Positions 50,112-59,431 of a DNA stretch of 64,000 nucleotides are shown one piece after another (positions within the stretch are counted from its first letter, which is position 1; each line of letters starts with the position of its first letter). Location of the stretch: positions 62,001 through 126,000 of the forward strand of contig CAJTWH010000002.1 of NCBI GenBank assembly GCA_910579995.1, read 5' to 3'. A program made the position numbers and the translations under genes. The DNA comes from an uncultured Muribaculaceae bacterium (GTDB lineage Bacteria; Bacteroidota; Bacteroidia; Bacteroidales; Muribaculaceae). Below the pieces are notes generated by a model. It was given only the letters and a program-made list of their open reading frames with translations. It ran no database searches and was not told the DNA's origin.

Positions 50112-52661
50112 TTGCTGCAAAGATATATAAAATATTTAATACTTACTCTTGTGGCGATAGCCGCCGGCCCGTCGCTGTGGAGTCAAAGCGACGGTGGAAT
50201 CTTCATCCGCGGTATCGTGCGCGACTCCCTCTCCACAGAAGGCTTGCCCTATTCGTCGATACGCGTCGACGGCAGCAAGGTAAGCACTGTAGCCGACAGT
50301 CGCGGCCTTTTCGAACTCACCATTCCACACAACGCCAAGACCATTACCGCCACCTGCCAAGGTTATGCCGCCGCCACCATACCGGTGAAATCGACAGGAA
50401 TGCAGATCTACGACATATATCTCAATCCACAGGCTACAGAACTAGCAGAGGTCGTGGTGAAGAAGAAAAAATACAGCAAGCGCAACAACCCCGCCGTAGA
50501 TTTTGCCAAGCGTTTGCGACATCTCGGACCGGAGACAGACCCGAGGCGAAACGATTGGTACAGCTATTCATCTTACGAGCGAATATCTCTCGGTCTTAAC
50601 AATTTCGACACCACACAGACCGGTGGTCTGACACGCCATCTTCCTGACCTGACCGCGCACATCGATACATCAGAAATCAACGGGGCGCCGGTGCTCAACC
50701 TTTCCGTCCACGAAATATCATCCGACACTTACTACCGCCATCAGCCCGAGTCAGAGAAACGCATAGTAAGCGGAGTGCGCAGCGTAGGAATAGATGAATT
50801 CACTGAAGGCGACAATGTGCAGACCATACTTGCCGACCTGCTCCGGGAGGTAGACCTGTATCAAGGCAATATAACATTGCTGAGGAATACATTTGTAAGC
50901 CCGTTGTCGTCGCTTGCGCCTGACTTCTACCGCTTCTACCTTGTAGACAGCATGGCAGTGATTCCGGGCAGCGACAAGCCTCACATCGCTTTGGCATTCT
51001 ACCCCCGCAACAAATCATCGTTCGGATTCCAAGGACACCTGTTCGTGGCCCGCGACGACAGCGCTATGACAGTGCGGCGAGTCGAACTCAGCGTGCCGTC
51101 GGAGATTAACCTCAATTTTGTAAACACCCTGCGCTTGACACAGACCTACGACACCGCCGCCGACGGCTCACGCCTCAAGACAAGCGACCGCCTCTTGCTT
51201 GAACTGCAACTCGTGCCCGGTACACCTGAGGTCTATATCTCACGCAAGATAGACTATAGCGGCCACTGCTTCGTGAAGCCCGAAGACACCGACAGCATAT
51301 TCGACCGCCTCGGCCACGACTACACCCTCGCCAACGCCCATGGCCGCGACAGCATTTACTGGACTGACGTGCGGTCAATCCCCATGCAACAAGGCGAAAG
51401 CAAGGCCGATGAACTTATGGGCAAGCTGCGGAAAAACAAGCTTTTCTACTGGGGCGAACGTATACTTCATAATATGGTTACAGGATATTGGGCAACCGGC
51501 CGAAACAGCCGCTTCGATATTGGCCCCATAAATACCACGGCAAGCTACAACAGCCTCGAAGGCTTGCGCCTGCGCGCCGGCGGCATGACGACCGCCAGAC
51601 TCTCGCCCCGTTGGTTTGCCCGCGGATATGCCGCCTACGGCTTCCGCGACCACAAGTGGAAATACAGCGGAGAAGTGGAGTATTCGTTTATCGACAAGAA
51701 GATTCATCCGCGCGAGTTTCCCATACATTCGATAAGACTCAAACATCAATACGACGTAGACCGTCTGGGCTCACATTATCTCTATACCAATGCCGACAAC
51801 TTCGTATTGTCGCTTACCCGAATGTCGGACAAGCGGTTCTCTTACCGCAGACTCTCGCAACTTGAATATACCCTTGAGCTCAACAACAACTTTTCCGTTG
51901 TAGGATCGGCGTCGTATATCCGTCAGGAGGCTTCGCCGTACCTGCCTTTTGTGACCAACGGAGGCAACGCGATGAGCCATTATACGATGGCTGTCTTCGG
52001 CATAGACCTGCGCTATGCACCCGGAGAGACTTTCTATCAGGCACGCAGTCACCGCTATCCGATTGACGAAACCGTGCCGGTGTTCTCAATATCACACCGC
52101 TATGCGCCGGCTTCTTTCTCCGACCGCCATTATGGATTAAACCGCACTGAAGTGGCTGTATCGAAACTGTTCAGACTACCGGTCATAGGAGCGCTCGATA
52201 TGAAGGTTTCGGCGGGACACGTGTGGGGAGCGACAGTCTTCCCCGAGCTTTTCATACCCAACGCCAACCTCTCGTATACCATCCAGCCCGGGTCATTCGC
52301 ACTGATGAACCCGATGGAATTTGTCAATTCGAGCTACGTGTCGTGGCATGTGACTTATCAAGCCCGGGGAGCTTTGCTGAATCTAATCCCCGGAGTGCGA
52401 CGTCTCGGGCTGCGCGAAGTGGTGAATTTTTCGGGTATCTACGGACACCGCTCCGCAGCGAACTCGGCCGTAGACCTGCTTGCATTGCCGGCCGACGCAA
52501 ACGTCACTACAATGACCAAGCCCTATATGGAGATTTCCGTAGGCCTCGACAATATATTGCGTTTCATCAGGCTCGACTATGTGTGGAGGCTCAACTATCT
52601 CAATATGCCCTATCACATAGACCGCCGAGGCCTCCGGGTAGCGTTGCAGTTTACGTTCTAA
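50112..52661 (+). CDS. DUF5686/carboxypeptidase-regulatory-like outer-membrane protein
   Basis: This ~849-residue protein starts with a signal peptide (LLQRYIKYLILTLVAIAAGPSLWSQ in part). A carboxypeptidase-D-regulatory-like beta-sandwich (~35-110, IRGIVRDSLSTEGLPYSSIRVDG) precedes a DUF5686 region and a long aromatic beta-barrel-like C-terminal half with NMPYHIDRRGLRVALQFTF at the end. This is a Bacteroidota-specific surface/barrel family of unknown function. No ATG lies in frame at the expected position. The only candidates are TTG at 50112 (preferred, gives a compact signal peptide) or TTG at 50094, which would overlap the CYTH start. Divergent from CYTH with overlapping promoters. Confidence 0.88.
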   Translation: MLQRYIKYLILTLVAIAAGPSLWSQSDGGIFIRGIVRDSLSTEGLPYSSIRVDGSKVSTVADSRGLFELTIPHNAKTITATCQGYAAATIPVKSTGMQIYDIYLNPQATELAEVVVKKKKYSKRNNPAVDFAKRLRHLGPETDPRRNDWYSYSSYERISLGLNNFDTTQTGGLTRHLPDLTAHIDTSEINGAPVLNLSVHEISSDTYYRHQPESEKRIVSGVRSVGIDEFTEGDNVQTILADLLREVDLYQGNITLLRNTFVSPLSSLAPDFYRFYLVDSMAVIPGSDKPHIALAFYPRNKSSFGFQGHLFVARDDSAMTVRRVELSVPSEINLNFVNTLRLTQTYDTAADGSRLKTSDRLLLELQLVPGTPEVYISRKIDYSGHCFVKPEDTDSIFDRLGHDYTLANAHGRDSIYWTDVRSIPMQQGESKADELMGKLRKNKLFYWGERILHNMVTGYWATGRNSRFDIGPINTTASYNSLEGLRLRAGGMTTARLSPRWFARGYAAYGFRDHKWKYSGEVEYSFIDKKIHPREFPIHSIRLKHQYDVDRLGSHYLYTNADNFVLSLTRMSDKRFSYRRLSQLEYTLELNNNFSVVGSASYIRQEASPYLPFVTNGGNAMSHYTMAVFGIDLRYAPGETFYQARSHRYPIDETVPVFSISHRYAPASFSDRHYGLNRTEVAVSKLFRLPVIGALDMKVSAGHVWGATVFPELFIPNANLSYTIQPGSFALMNPMEFVNSSYVSWHVTYQARGALLNLIPGVRRLGLREVVNFSGIYGHRSAANSAVDLLALPADANVTTMTKPYMEISVGLDNILRFIRLDYVWRLNYLNMPYHIDRRGLRVALQFTF

Positions 52662-52668
52662 AGCAAAA

Positions 52669-52702
52669 GAAGCACCGGTGCGAGCGCCGGTGCTTCCTTT
52701 GT
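52669..52702. terminator. Terminator between convergent genes
   Basis: 9-bp perfect GC-rich stem, arms 52670-52678 and 52687-52695, followed by CCTTTGTTATT. It separates the genes ending at 52661 and 52719. Confidence 0.85.
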
Positions 52703-52718
52703 TATTGAATGATTAATC

Positions 52719-53216
52719 TTAACGATTGCCACCGCGCGGACGCTCGCCACGCGGACCGTTGCCACGGGGTCCTTCGCCACGTTGGGGTGCCGGCATGGGC
52801 TTGGCGTCTTCGGTAAGTTTGAGTTCTGTGCCGTTGGCAAGTTCTACCTCGAAACCGCCACGCTTGCGTGAGATTTCAACAATAGCTTGACCGCTGAAGT
52901 TGTCGGCAACATATTTCGCGATTGCAGCAGGCACGACTGCAGCCGGCACAGCGTTGCCTTTGGCAGCCTTTACCTCTTTCCAGTTGCCGTCGGATGTGAA
53001 GTCAACCTCGGCACCACCGACGAAATCAACCTCGAACTCCATACCACGGCGACCTTGGTCTTTCTCGACCTTCTTAATCTGCACGCCGCTGAAATGGGTA
53101 GAGATAAAGGTCTTGGCAGCCTGAGGGAGCTCAGACTCGTTGACGGGAGTACCGGCGCTGACGCTGACCGATACAGAAGCTGCAATGGCAGCTAAGAGGA
53201 CAAATAATTTTTTCAT
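52719..53216 (-). CDS. PepSY-like periplasmic protein with RG-rich tail
   Basis: This 165-residue exported protein has a signal peptide (MKKLFVLLAAIAASVSVSVSAG) and two PepSY-like/DUF2874 halves. The first is AAKTFISTHFSGVQIKKVEKDQ and FEVDFVGGAEVDFTSDGNW; the second is PAAIAKYVADNFSGQAIVEISRKRGGFEVELANGTELKL. The C-terminus is an unusual Arg-Gly-Pro-rich tail (QRGEGPRGNGPRGERPRGG). PepSY-like proteins inhibit proteases or sense periplasmic conditions, but the role here is unknown. It begins 14 bp after the LytTR regulator gene ends, so it may be the last gene of the kinase/regulator operon. Confidence 0.9.
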   Translation of the reverse strand: MKKLFVLLAAIAASVSVSVSAGTPVNESELPQAAKTFISTHFSGVQIKKVEKDQGRRGMEFEVDFVGGAEVDFTSDGNWKEVKAAKGNAVPAAVVPAAIAKYVADNFSGQAIVEISRKRGGFEVELANGTELKLTEDAKPMPAPQRGEGPRGNGPRGERPRGGNR

Positions 53217-53230
53217 CTTAAAAGTGTTGA

Positions 53231-53926
53231 TTATTTTGATTGAATTGTATTCTCTATAATATTTACGGCCGCACTGTATTTTCTCCCGACAGGTACAGGA
53301 TTATTGTAGCCCCGCAAAGATATAGTGCGGTTGCAATACTTCTCCACGTAAGGGATACCCACGATAAACGACCTGTGTACCCTTACGAAGCCATCAGCCG
53401 GAAGCATAGCCTCGATCTCTTTCATGGTAATCTGGGAGATTACTGTAGGCAAGTCGCGGCGATATACCTTGACGTAATTATCCATGGCCTCGACAACAAT
53501 TATGTCCGCACATGAGATGACGACATTGCGATGTTCGACCTTTAGAGTAATATTGCGGCAAGGGAGAGCAGGGGAGTCTATAAACTTCCGCGCTTTCTCT
53601 ACCGCACGCTCAAAGCGCGGATAGAAAATAGGCTTGTGAAGGAAATCGACAGCGTCCACCTCAAAACCATCTAAAGCATAGTTGGCGAAAGCAGTGGTGA
53701 AAATCAGACATACTCCGGCCGGAAGTTCCCGGGCAAGCTCGACACCATTATGCGAATTCATTTCGATATCGAGAAAAACAATATCGGGGTTCTCTGCCTT
53801 GATACATTCCATACCTTTTACGGGAGAGGTGAAACAGCGCAGCTCGATATCACCGTAGCGACGGCAATATTCCTGCAAAATAGTCAGAGCAATAGGCTCA
53901 TCGTCGATAGCTACACACTTGATCAT
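53231..53926 (-). CDS. LytTR-family response regulator (pair 2)
   Basis: This 231-residue regulator has a receiver domain (~1-118) with the phosphorylation site Asp53 in VFLDIEMN and KPI near residue 100. A LytTR DNA-binding domain follows (~130-225), with GFVRVHRSFIVGIPYVEKY. The kinase gene upstream overlaps it by 4 bp, and a PepSY-like gene follows 14 bp later. The operon is divergent from the RND pump. Whether the pump or the PepSY protein is a target is not shown. Confidence 0.95.
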   Translation of the reverse strand: MIKCVAIDDEPIALTILQEYCRRYGDIELRCFTSPVKGMECIKAENPDIVFLDIEMNSHNGVELARELPAGVCLIFTTAFANYALDGFEVDAVDFLHKPIFYPRFERAVEKARKFIDSPALPCRNITLKVEHRNVVISCADIIVVEAMDNYVKVYRRDLPTVISQITMKEIEAMLPADGFVRVHRSFIVGIPYVEKYCNRTISLRGYNNPVPVGRKYSAAVNIIENTIQSK

Positions 53927-54936
53927 GCTGATAAATCGATTGAAAGTTTTACTTTGTAGATATTGCCTTGCACCTCATTTATGAGCTTATGCCTACCTTG
54001 GAAGAGAAGATCAAGGCGGCGTCGGCAATTTGCAATACCCATGTGTTCGCCGATACGTTTGACCGGGAAAATATAATTGGCGGTGGCAAATTCAAAATGC
54101 CCGTCTCGCTCACGGATGTCGATTGTAATAGTGCTCTGCTGTACCGGCGATACCCCGTGCTTGAAGCAGTTTTCGACAAATGTAACGAGCAACATCGGCG
54201 GAATGAGCACGTTATTATCGGAAATGTCGGTAGAGAAATCAACCGTAGTCATCTCGTTGAGGCGCAGAGATTGCAAGCCTACATATTGCCTGATATAATC
54301 AACCTCGTCGGCAAGCGGCACAAGATTGCGCTGCGACGCTGAATATATATAGCGCATCATCGAGATGAATTTTTCAAGCGACTCGAGCGCCTTGGGGCTT
54401 TCGGTAAGAAAGAGCCCATAGAGCGAATTGAGAGTGTTGAACATGAAGTGGGGCTTTATCTGAGCCTTGTAAAGCTCAATCTCGGCCTTGTCGCGCTCGG
54501 CCTCCACAGCCTGTCGGTGAGCCTTCTGACTGTTGGTCTGTATAAGAAGCCCTACAGCGAAACTGAATGTAACCACAATCATGAACAGCGACCATATCGC
54601 CTGTTGGTATTGCTGCACATGCGGAAAGACACGTGTGATACCGAGATCATGAATGCTCGGCTTCGGGATATATAGAGTCACCGATGACAGCAGCCCGGTA
54701 ATAACCAAAGAGGCGATAATCAAACCTGCAGCAGCTAATCGCCGCGCGGAATTTGAAAAAAGGAACGGCACTGTGACGAGGCGGTTGATGAAATACAGGC
54801 TATAGAGCCACAGCCCGACCGAAAACACATATCGGGGGAAATTATGGAACCAACGTTCGACAGGGAATATCATTGCCATCACCGGCAAGACTATAATGCA
54901 GAACGCAAGGTCAATGTATAAGGATACATTTTTCAT
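53923..54936 (-). CDS. LytS-like sensor histidine kinase (pair 2)
   Basis: This 337-residue kinase has four predicted membrane helices (~8-140), then YKAQIKPHFMFNTLNSLYGLFL with the phosphoacceptor His, and N- and G-box segments PPMLLVTFVENCFKHG and GIANCRRRLDLLFQGRHKL. It is a paralogue in design of the 38.7-kb kinase but clearly diverged. It overlaps its regulator by 4 bp and is divergently transcribed from the RND pump gene with a 176-bp gap. Confidence 0.95.
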   Translation of the reverse strand: MKNVSLYIDLAFCIIVLPVMAMIFPVERWFHNFPRYVFSVGLWLYSLYFINRLVTVPFLFSNSARRLAAAGLIIASLVITGLLSSVTLYIPKPSIHDLGITRVFPHVQQYQQAIWSLFMIVVTFSFAVGLLIQTNSQKAHRQAVEAERDKAEIELYKAQIKPHFMFNTLNSLYGLFLTESPKALESLEKFISMMRYIYSASQRNLVPLADEVDYIRQYVGLQSLRLNEMTTVDFSTDISDNNVLIPPMLLVTFVENCFKHGVSPVQQSTITIDIRERDGHFEFATANYIFPVKRIGEHMGIANCRRRLDLLFQGRHKLINEVQGNIYKVKLSIDLSA

Positions 54937-55038
54937 TTGTCAGTGACAATAGTCTATTAACGTATATGCAAAATTAACAAAAACAGCCGTAAAAACATAC
55001 TTACTGCCGCCACCGCTTACCATCATATTGGTGCCGTT

Positions 55039-55058
55039 AGTCATATACTGATATGACT
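55039..55058. promoter_or_regulatory. Palindromic operator-like site upstream of the RND pump
   Basis: AGTCATAT (55039-55046), spacer ACTG, ATATGACT (55051-55058): a perfect 8-bp inverted repeat. It ends 54 bp before the pump ATG and just upstream of a -7-like TAAATTTG at 55086-55093, where a repressor or activator could control initiation. Confidence 0.55.
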
Positions 55059-55085
55059 GATAAAACCATAAAAGGTTTAATGAAT

Positions 55086-55093
55086 TAAATTTG
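55086..55093 (+). promoter_or_regulatory. -7 element of the RND pump gene
   Basis: TAAATTTG fits TAnnTTTG and lies 19 bp before the ATG at 55113. No TTTG box at the usual distance; the palindrome at 55039-55058 is upstream instead. Confidence 0.5.
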
Positions 55094-55112
55094 CGCTCAA
55101 AAATAAATCGCA

Positions 55113-58100
55113 ATGACAGTAAAAACCTTTATTGACCGGCCGGTCTTGGCCGGAGTAATTTCCATCGTGATAATGATAGCCGGTATTCTCGGCCTGCTTC
55201 AGTTGCCTATCGAGCAATTTCCCAATATCGCACCGCCTACCGTGAGAGTGCAGGCGTCGTATACGGGAGCCAATGCCGAGACGGTGATGAAGAGTGTGAT
55301 AGTGCCTCTTGAAGAATCGCTCAACGGTGTGGAGGATATGATGTATATGACATCTACTGCCACAAACACCGACACGGCCTCGATCACCATATATTTCAAT
55401 CAGGGCACTGACGCCGATATGGCTGTTGTAAATGTGCAGAACCGTGTGGCGTCGGCACAAGGGCTTCTTCCGGCCGAGGTGACAAAGAGCGGTGTCACAG
55501 TGCGCAAGCGACAGAACAGCACGCTCAAGTCGATAACCCTCTACAGCCCTGACGACAGCTACGACGCGAAATTCCTGACCAATTACATGAAGATCAATAT
55601 AGAGCCGCAGATCTCGCGAATATCCAGTGTGGGAGAGGTGAATATATTCAGTGCCGAGTATGCAATGCGTATATGGCTCGACCCGGCGAGAATGTCGCAA
55701 TACGGGCTTGTGCCGGCCGATATCGACAAGGTCCTTGCCGCTCAGAATCTCGAATCACCGACCGTTACGCTCGGAGCTGAATCAGCCAATACTTTTCAAT
55801 ATGTGCTGAAGTACCGCGGACGCTATGAAGACAGCGAAGATTATGAGAATCTTGTGATACGGGCATTGCCCGACGGCAGCATACTGAGGCTTAAAGACGT
55901 AGCCACAGTAGAACTCGGAGCGGTAAACTATGCCATGATAAGCGAGACGAGCGGACACCCCGGAGCCAATGCGATGATTGCGCAGACTGCAGGCTCCAAT
56001 GCCAATGAGGTCATAAAAGAAATCGACCGAACACTTGAAGAGCTCAGGCAGAATCTTCCGCCCGGTATGGTGCTCACCGATATATCGAGCACTAAAGACT
56101 TCCTTGACGCCTCGATGGCAAAGGTTGTTGAGACTCTCCTGATAGCTCTTTTGCTCGTGGTTCTTGTAGTATATCTTTTTCTGCATGATTTCAAAGCCAC
56201 GCTTATACCGGCATTGTCGATCATAGTGTCGCTCACAGGTACGTTCGCCTTTATCTATGCCGTAGGGTTTACATTGAATATGCTCACGCTTTTCGCCATA
56301 GTCTTGGTGATAGGCACTGTAGTGGATGACTCGGTGGTGGTCGTCGAGGCGGTCAAAGCCCGCTTCGATCAAGGAGAGCGAGACCCGTATGAGGCTACGG
56401 TAAGTGCCATGAGCGGACTGTCGGTTGCCCTGATTACAACTACCGTGGTGTTTATGGCTGTGTTTATCCCGGTATGCTTTATCGGAGGGACATCGGGCAC
56501 TTTCTACCGTCAGTTTGGCCTTACGATGGCTGTTGCTGTCGGTCTCTCGCTTATAAATGCAATGACACTGTGCCCGGCTCTGGCCGCTATTTTAATGAAG
56601 AATGATAAGGAAAGCGGTAAAGAGACATCCTTTAAGCGACGCTTCCAGACCGCATTCGACAGCGCATTTGAAAGCATGGTAAACCGCTACCGCAACGGAG
56701 TGCTGCTCTTGCTGAGACACCGCAAATCCGTATATGCAATAATACTGATATCCATTGCCGCCCTATGGTGGCTCATCGGCAATACACCGACCGGCCTCGT
56801 GCCGCAGGAAGACATGGGCACACTGAGCATAAACGTGCAGGTGGCTCCGGGCAGCAATCTCTCACAGACCGAAGCTATAATGGATGAAATCGAAGACAGT
56901 ATATCAGGAATTGAGGAAATCTATATTTACTCACGCGTGACAGGCAAGAATGCGCGGCACGACCAGTCGGCCTCGGCAGGCTCTTTCAATATCCGACTGC
57001 GGCCGTGGGATGAACGCACCGCTGACGGCGCGGATATCAATTCTGTGATACGCCGGATCTACGAGCGCACAGCTGATATAGCTTCGGCTCAAGTGCGCGT
57101 GTCGCAGTCGCCGATGATATCGGGCTACGGCACCGGCAGCGGATTCGAACTCTATGTGCAGGACCGCTCGGGCAACAGCACCGACGAACTCCTCGCCGCC
57201 ACCCGTCTCTTCTTGGACTCGCTCAACCGTCGCCCTGAGATTTCTCGCGCATATACCACATTCGATACAAAATACCCTCAATATCTTGTAGAGGTGGATG
57301 CGGCACGCTGCCTGCAGATGGATGTGTCGCCGTCAGATGTCTTGTCTACTCTGGCCGGATATGTGGGCGGCAGCTACTCTTCAAACCTCAACCGCTTCAC
57401 CAAGCTCTACAGGGTGATGGTGCAGGCCGACCCTGAAGCGCGTCTCGACACAGAGTCGCTCAAGCGCATGTATGTACGTTCGGCTAACGGGGCAATGGCG
57501 CCTCTTGACCGATTCATCACACTAAAGCGCGTCTATGGTTCGGAAAGTCTTTCTCGATTCAACCTTTTCGAGTCTATAGCCGTTTTTGGAGAGCAGGGCG
57601 AAGGCTACAGCTCCGGAGATGCGATCAAGGCCATACGCGAGACCGCCGCGCGCTGTCTGCCTACAGGCTACGGCTATGAATTCGGAGGCATGTCGCGCGA
57701 AGAAGCGTCGGCCGGCAACACTACAGTATTGGTCTTCGCGATATCATTGGCATTCATCTATCTCATATTATGTGCACTCTACGAGAGCCTGACAGTGCCT
57801 TTTGCAGTGATTGCGGCAGTGCCCGTCGGGCTGGCCGGCTGTTTTGTTTTCGCACGTATATGGGGCTTGGAAAACAACATTTACATGCAGATAGGCATTA
57901 TCATGCTGATAGGTCTGCTTGCGAAGACTGCAATCCTTATCACCGAGTATGCAACGGTAAGGCGCAAAGAGGGTATGAGTCTTACGGCAGCGGCAATTTC
58001 GGCAGCCAAGGCGCGTTTCCGCCCGATTGTGATGACAACGTCAATGATGATTGTAGGTATGTTGCCGCTGATGTTCGCCACCGGTGTTGGTGCGAACGGT

Positions 58101-58244
58101 AATGTGTCGGTGGGCGTAGGTACGGTTGGCGGATTGATTTTCGGATCGCTCGCGCTTGTGTTTATGGTACCGGTGCTGTTTGTGGTCACACGCTCAATAC
58201 ACGAGCGTATCATGCCGAACCGCAATAGAGGGCGCCGTCAGTGA
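55113..58244 (+). CDS. RND efflux transporter permease (HAE1/AcrB type)
   Basis: This 1043-residue inner-membrane proton-driven exporter has a first helix (~9-29), two large periplasmic porter/docking loops and 12 membrane helices. The proton-relay pair Asp405/Asp406 lies in IGTVVDDSVVVVEAVKA, aligned with D407/D408 of AcrB. SGYGTGSGFELYVQDR is a typical porter-domain segment. Pumps of this class need a membrane-fusion protein and an outer-membrane channel; neither is adjacent. A strong terminator follows, so the gene is monocistronic. Substrates are probably hydrophobic drugs or bile acids, which is inference. Confidence 0.95.
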   Translation: MTVKTFIDRPVLAGVISIVIMIAGILGLLQLPIEQFPNIAPPTVRVQASYTGANAETVMKSVIVPLEESLNGVEDMMYMTSTATNTDTASITIYFNQGTDADMAVVNVQNRVASAQGLLPAEVTKSGVTVRKRQNSTLKSITLYSPDDSYDAKFLTNYMKINIEPQISRISSVGEVNIFSAEYAMRIWLDPARMSQYGLVPADIDKVLAAQNLESPTVTLGAESANTFQYVLKYRGRYEDSEDYENLVIRALPDGSILRLKDVATVELGAVNYAMISETSGHPGANAMIAQTAGSNANEVIKEIDRTLEELRQNLPPGMVLTDISSTKDFLDASMAKVVETLLIALLLVVLVVYLFLHDFKATLIPALSIIVSLTGTFAFIYAVGFTLNMLTLFAIVLVIGTVVDDSVVVVEAVKARFDQGERDPYEATVSAMSGLSVALITTTVVFMAVFIPVCFIGGTSGTFYRQFGLTMAVAVGLSLINAMTLCPALAAILMKNDKESGKETSFKRRFQTAFDSAFESMVNRYRNGVLLLLRHRKSVYAIILISIAALWWLIGNTPTGLVPQEDMGTLSINVQVAPGSNLSQTEAIMDEIEDSISGIEEIYIYSRVTGKNARHDQSASAGSFNIRLRPWDERTADGADINSVIRRIYERTADIASAQVRVSQSPMISGYGTGSGFELYVQDRSGNSTDELLAATRLFLDSLNRRPEISRAYTTFDTKYPQYLVEVDAARCLQMDVSPSDVLSTLAGYVGGSYSSNLNRFTKLYRVMVQADPEARLDTESLKRMYVRSANGAMAPLDRFITLKRVYGSESLSRFNLFESIAVFGEQGEGYSSGDAIKAIRETAARCLPTGYGYEFGGMSREEASAGNTTVLVFAISLAFIYLILCALYESLTVPFAVIAAVPVGLAGCFVFARIWGLENNIYMQIGIIMLIGLLAKTAILITEYATVRRKEGMSLTAAAISAAKARFRPIVMTTSMMIVGMLPLMFATGVGANGNVSVGVGTVGGLIFGSLALVFMVPVLFVVTRSIHERIMPNRNRGRRQ

Positions 58245-58264
58245 TGTGATACAGACTGACAGAA

Positions 58265-58311
58265 ACAACGTCCGCCTGCGAATATGCTCGCAGGCGGACG
58301 TTGTTTTTTTT
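58265..58311. terminator. Strong intrinsic terminator
   Basis: 17-bp perfect stem, 58265-58281 with 58288-58304, a 6-base loop, then eight Ts. It ends the RND gene and faces the convergent esterase gene ending at 58327. Confidence 0.93.
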
Positions 58312-58326
58312 GCAGAATGGAAGGGT

Positions 58327-59340
58327 CTATTTTTTCTGTTCAAACAGCCATTGGCGCACCGGAGTGAGGCGATAGGCATAGTCGAAAGAATACATGTGCT
58401 CGCTGCCTTTGCCATCGTCTGGAAGGACAGATTTCGGAGTGAAGTTTATGATATTTACCGGAGCACCTTCGGCAAGAAGAGCAGAGGCAAGGGAATCTTG
58501 CTCGGCTTGCGGCAGCTTGGCGCTCCATGTGGCATAGCGGTATTCCACGCCATCTTCCTGCGCGGCTTTCTCAAGAGCCTCGATACCGCTGAACGACTGA
58601 CCGCTCTTGCCGGCGGTGATATAAGTGAATTTGTGCCGGGCAAGACTTGAGAACACAGCGGTGTCCCAGTGGCAGTCAACAAAAATCGACGCGGCGAAAA
58701 CATCGGGATAGGTGACATTGTAGTACATCGAGATCATGCCGCCCATTGATTGGCCGGTGGTATAGAGACGGGTCTTGTCAATACTCGGGTCAGAGGAAAG
58801 AGAGGAGAGCAGTCTGATGACGATATCGACCTCATCGGTATGCTCGTAGGCGTCGTTGACAGCCACGCCCGAGAATTGAGGTACGAGTATATAGCAGGGA
58901 TGTTCGCGTTGCCAATCGTGGCCGGCCCATACGAGAGCGCCGTAGCCTTGAGTGAGCGGGCGCGTATAGTCTGTTCCGGGAGTGCTTGCGTCGGCCATGA
59001 AAAGGACAAGAGGATAGGTCTTGCCGGCTTCGGTTTGGGGTGTATAGAGATTGTAGCGCAGGGTGTCGCCGGTGACACTGTCGACAAAAATATTCTGCTT
59101 GAATTCAGGCACCGATTCAGCTATCATCGCTTGTAGAACAGAATCGGAGGACTTGTCGATCACAGGGCCTCCGCCGGGCGAGCCAAGTTGTGGGCCGCCC
59201 GGCTTGCCCCGTCGAGGTTGATGATTTTGCGGTTGTTCGGATGACGCTGTAGATTCAGCGTTTCCTCTGCAAGCTCCGGCCGCAATAGCTGAAGCGCATG
59301 CGAGCGTAATGGCAATGCCATATCTGAATGTCTTATTCAT
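58327..59340 (-). CDS. Secreted alpha/beta-hydrolase (esterase/peptidase-like lipoprotein)
   Basis: This 337-residue exported hydrolase starts with a lipoprotein-like signal ending at AAGAC (Cys24). A low-complexity Pro/Gly stretch (QPRRGKPGGPQLGSPGGG) follows, then an alpha/beta-hydrolase domain. The nucleophile is Ser198 in TTGQSMGGMISMYY, with YPLVLFMADAS oxyanion-strand sequence near residue 108. It resembles phospholipase/carboxylesterase and prolyl-oligopeptidase-like esterases that act in the periplasm or at the surface. It stands alone. The catalytic Asp and His are not assigned with confidence. Confidence 0.87.
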   Translation of the reverse strand: MNKTFRYGIAITLACASAIAAGACRGNAESTASSEQPQNHQPRRGKPGGPQLGSPGGGPVIDKSSDSVLQAMIAESVPEFKQNIFVDSVTGDTLRYNLYTPQTEAGKTYPLVLFMADASTPGTDYTRPLTQGYGALVWAGHDWQREHPCYILVPQFSGVAVNDAYEHTDEVDIVIRLLSSLSSDPSIDKTRLYTTGQSMGGMISMYYNVTYPDVFAASIFVDCHWDTAVFSSLARHKFTYITAGKSGQSFSGIEALEKAAQEDGVEYRYATWSAKLPQAEQDSLASALLAEGAPVNIINFTPKSVLPDDGKGSEHMYSFDYAYRLTPVRQWLFEQKK

Positions 59341-59431
59341 AAATCAAGTTGATTAGGATTCTATATAATAAGACAAGCAGATGGATAATAGTTTAAGCAA
59401 GCTCGGCGAACTGCAATTATCCGGTGGCGAA

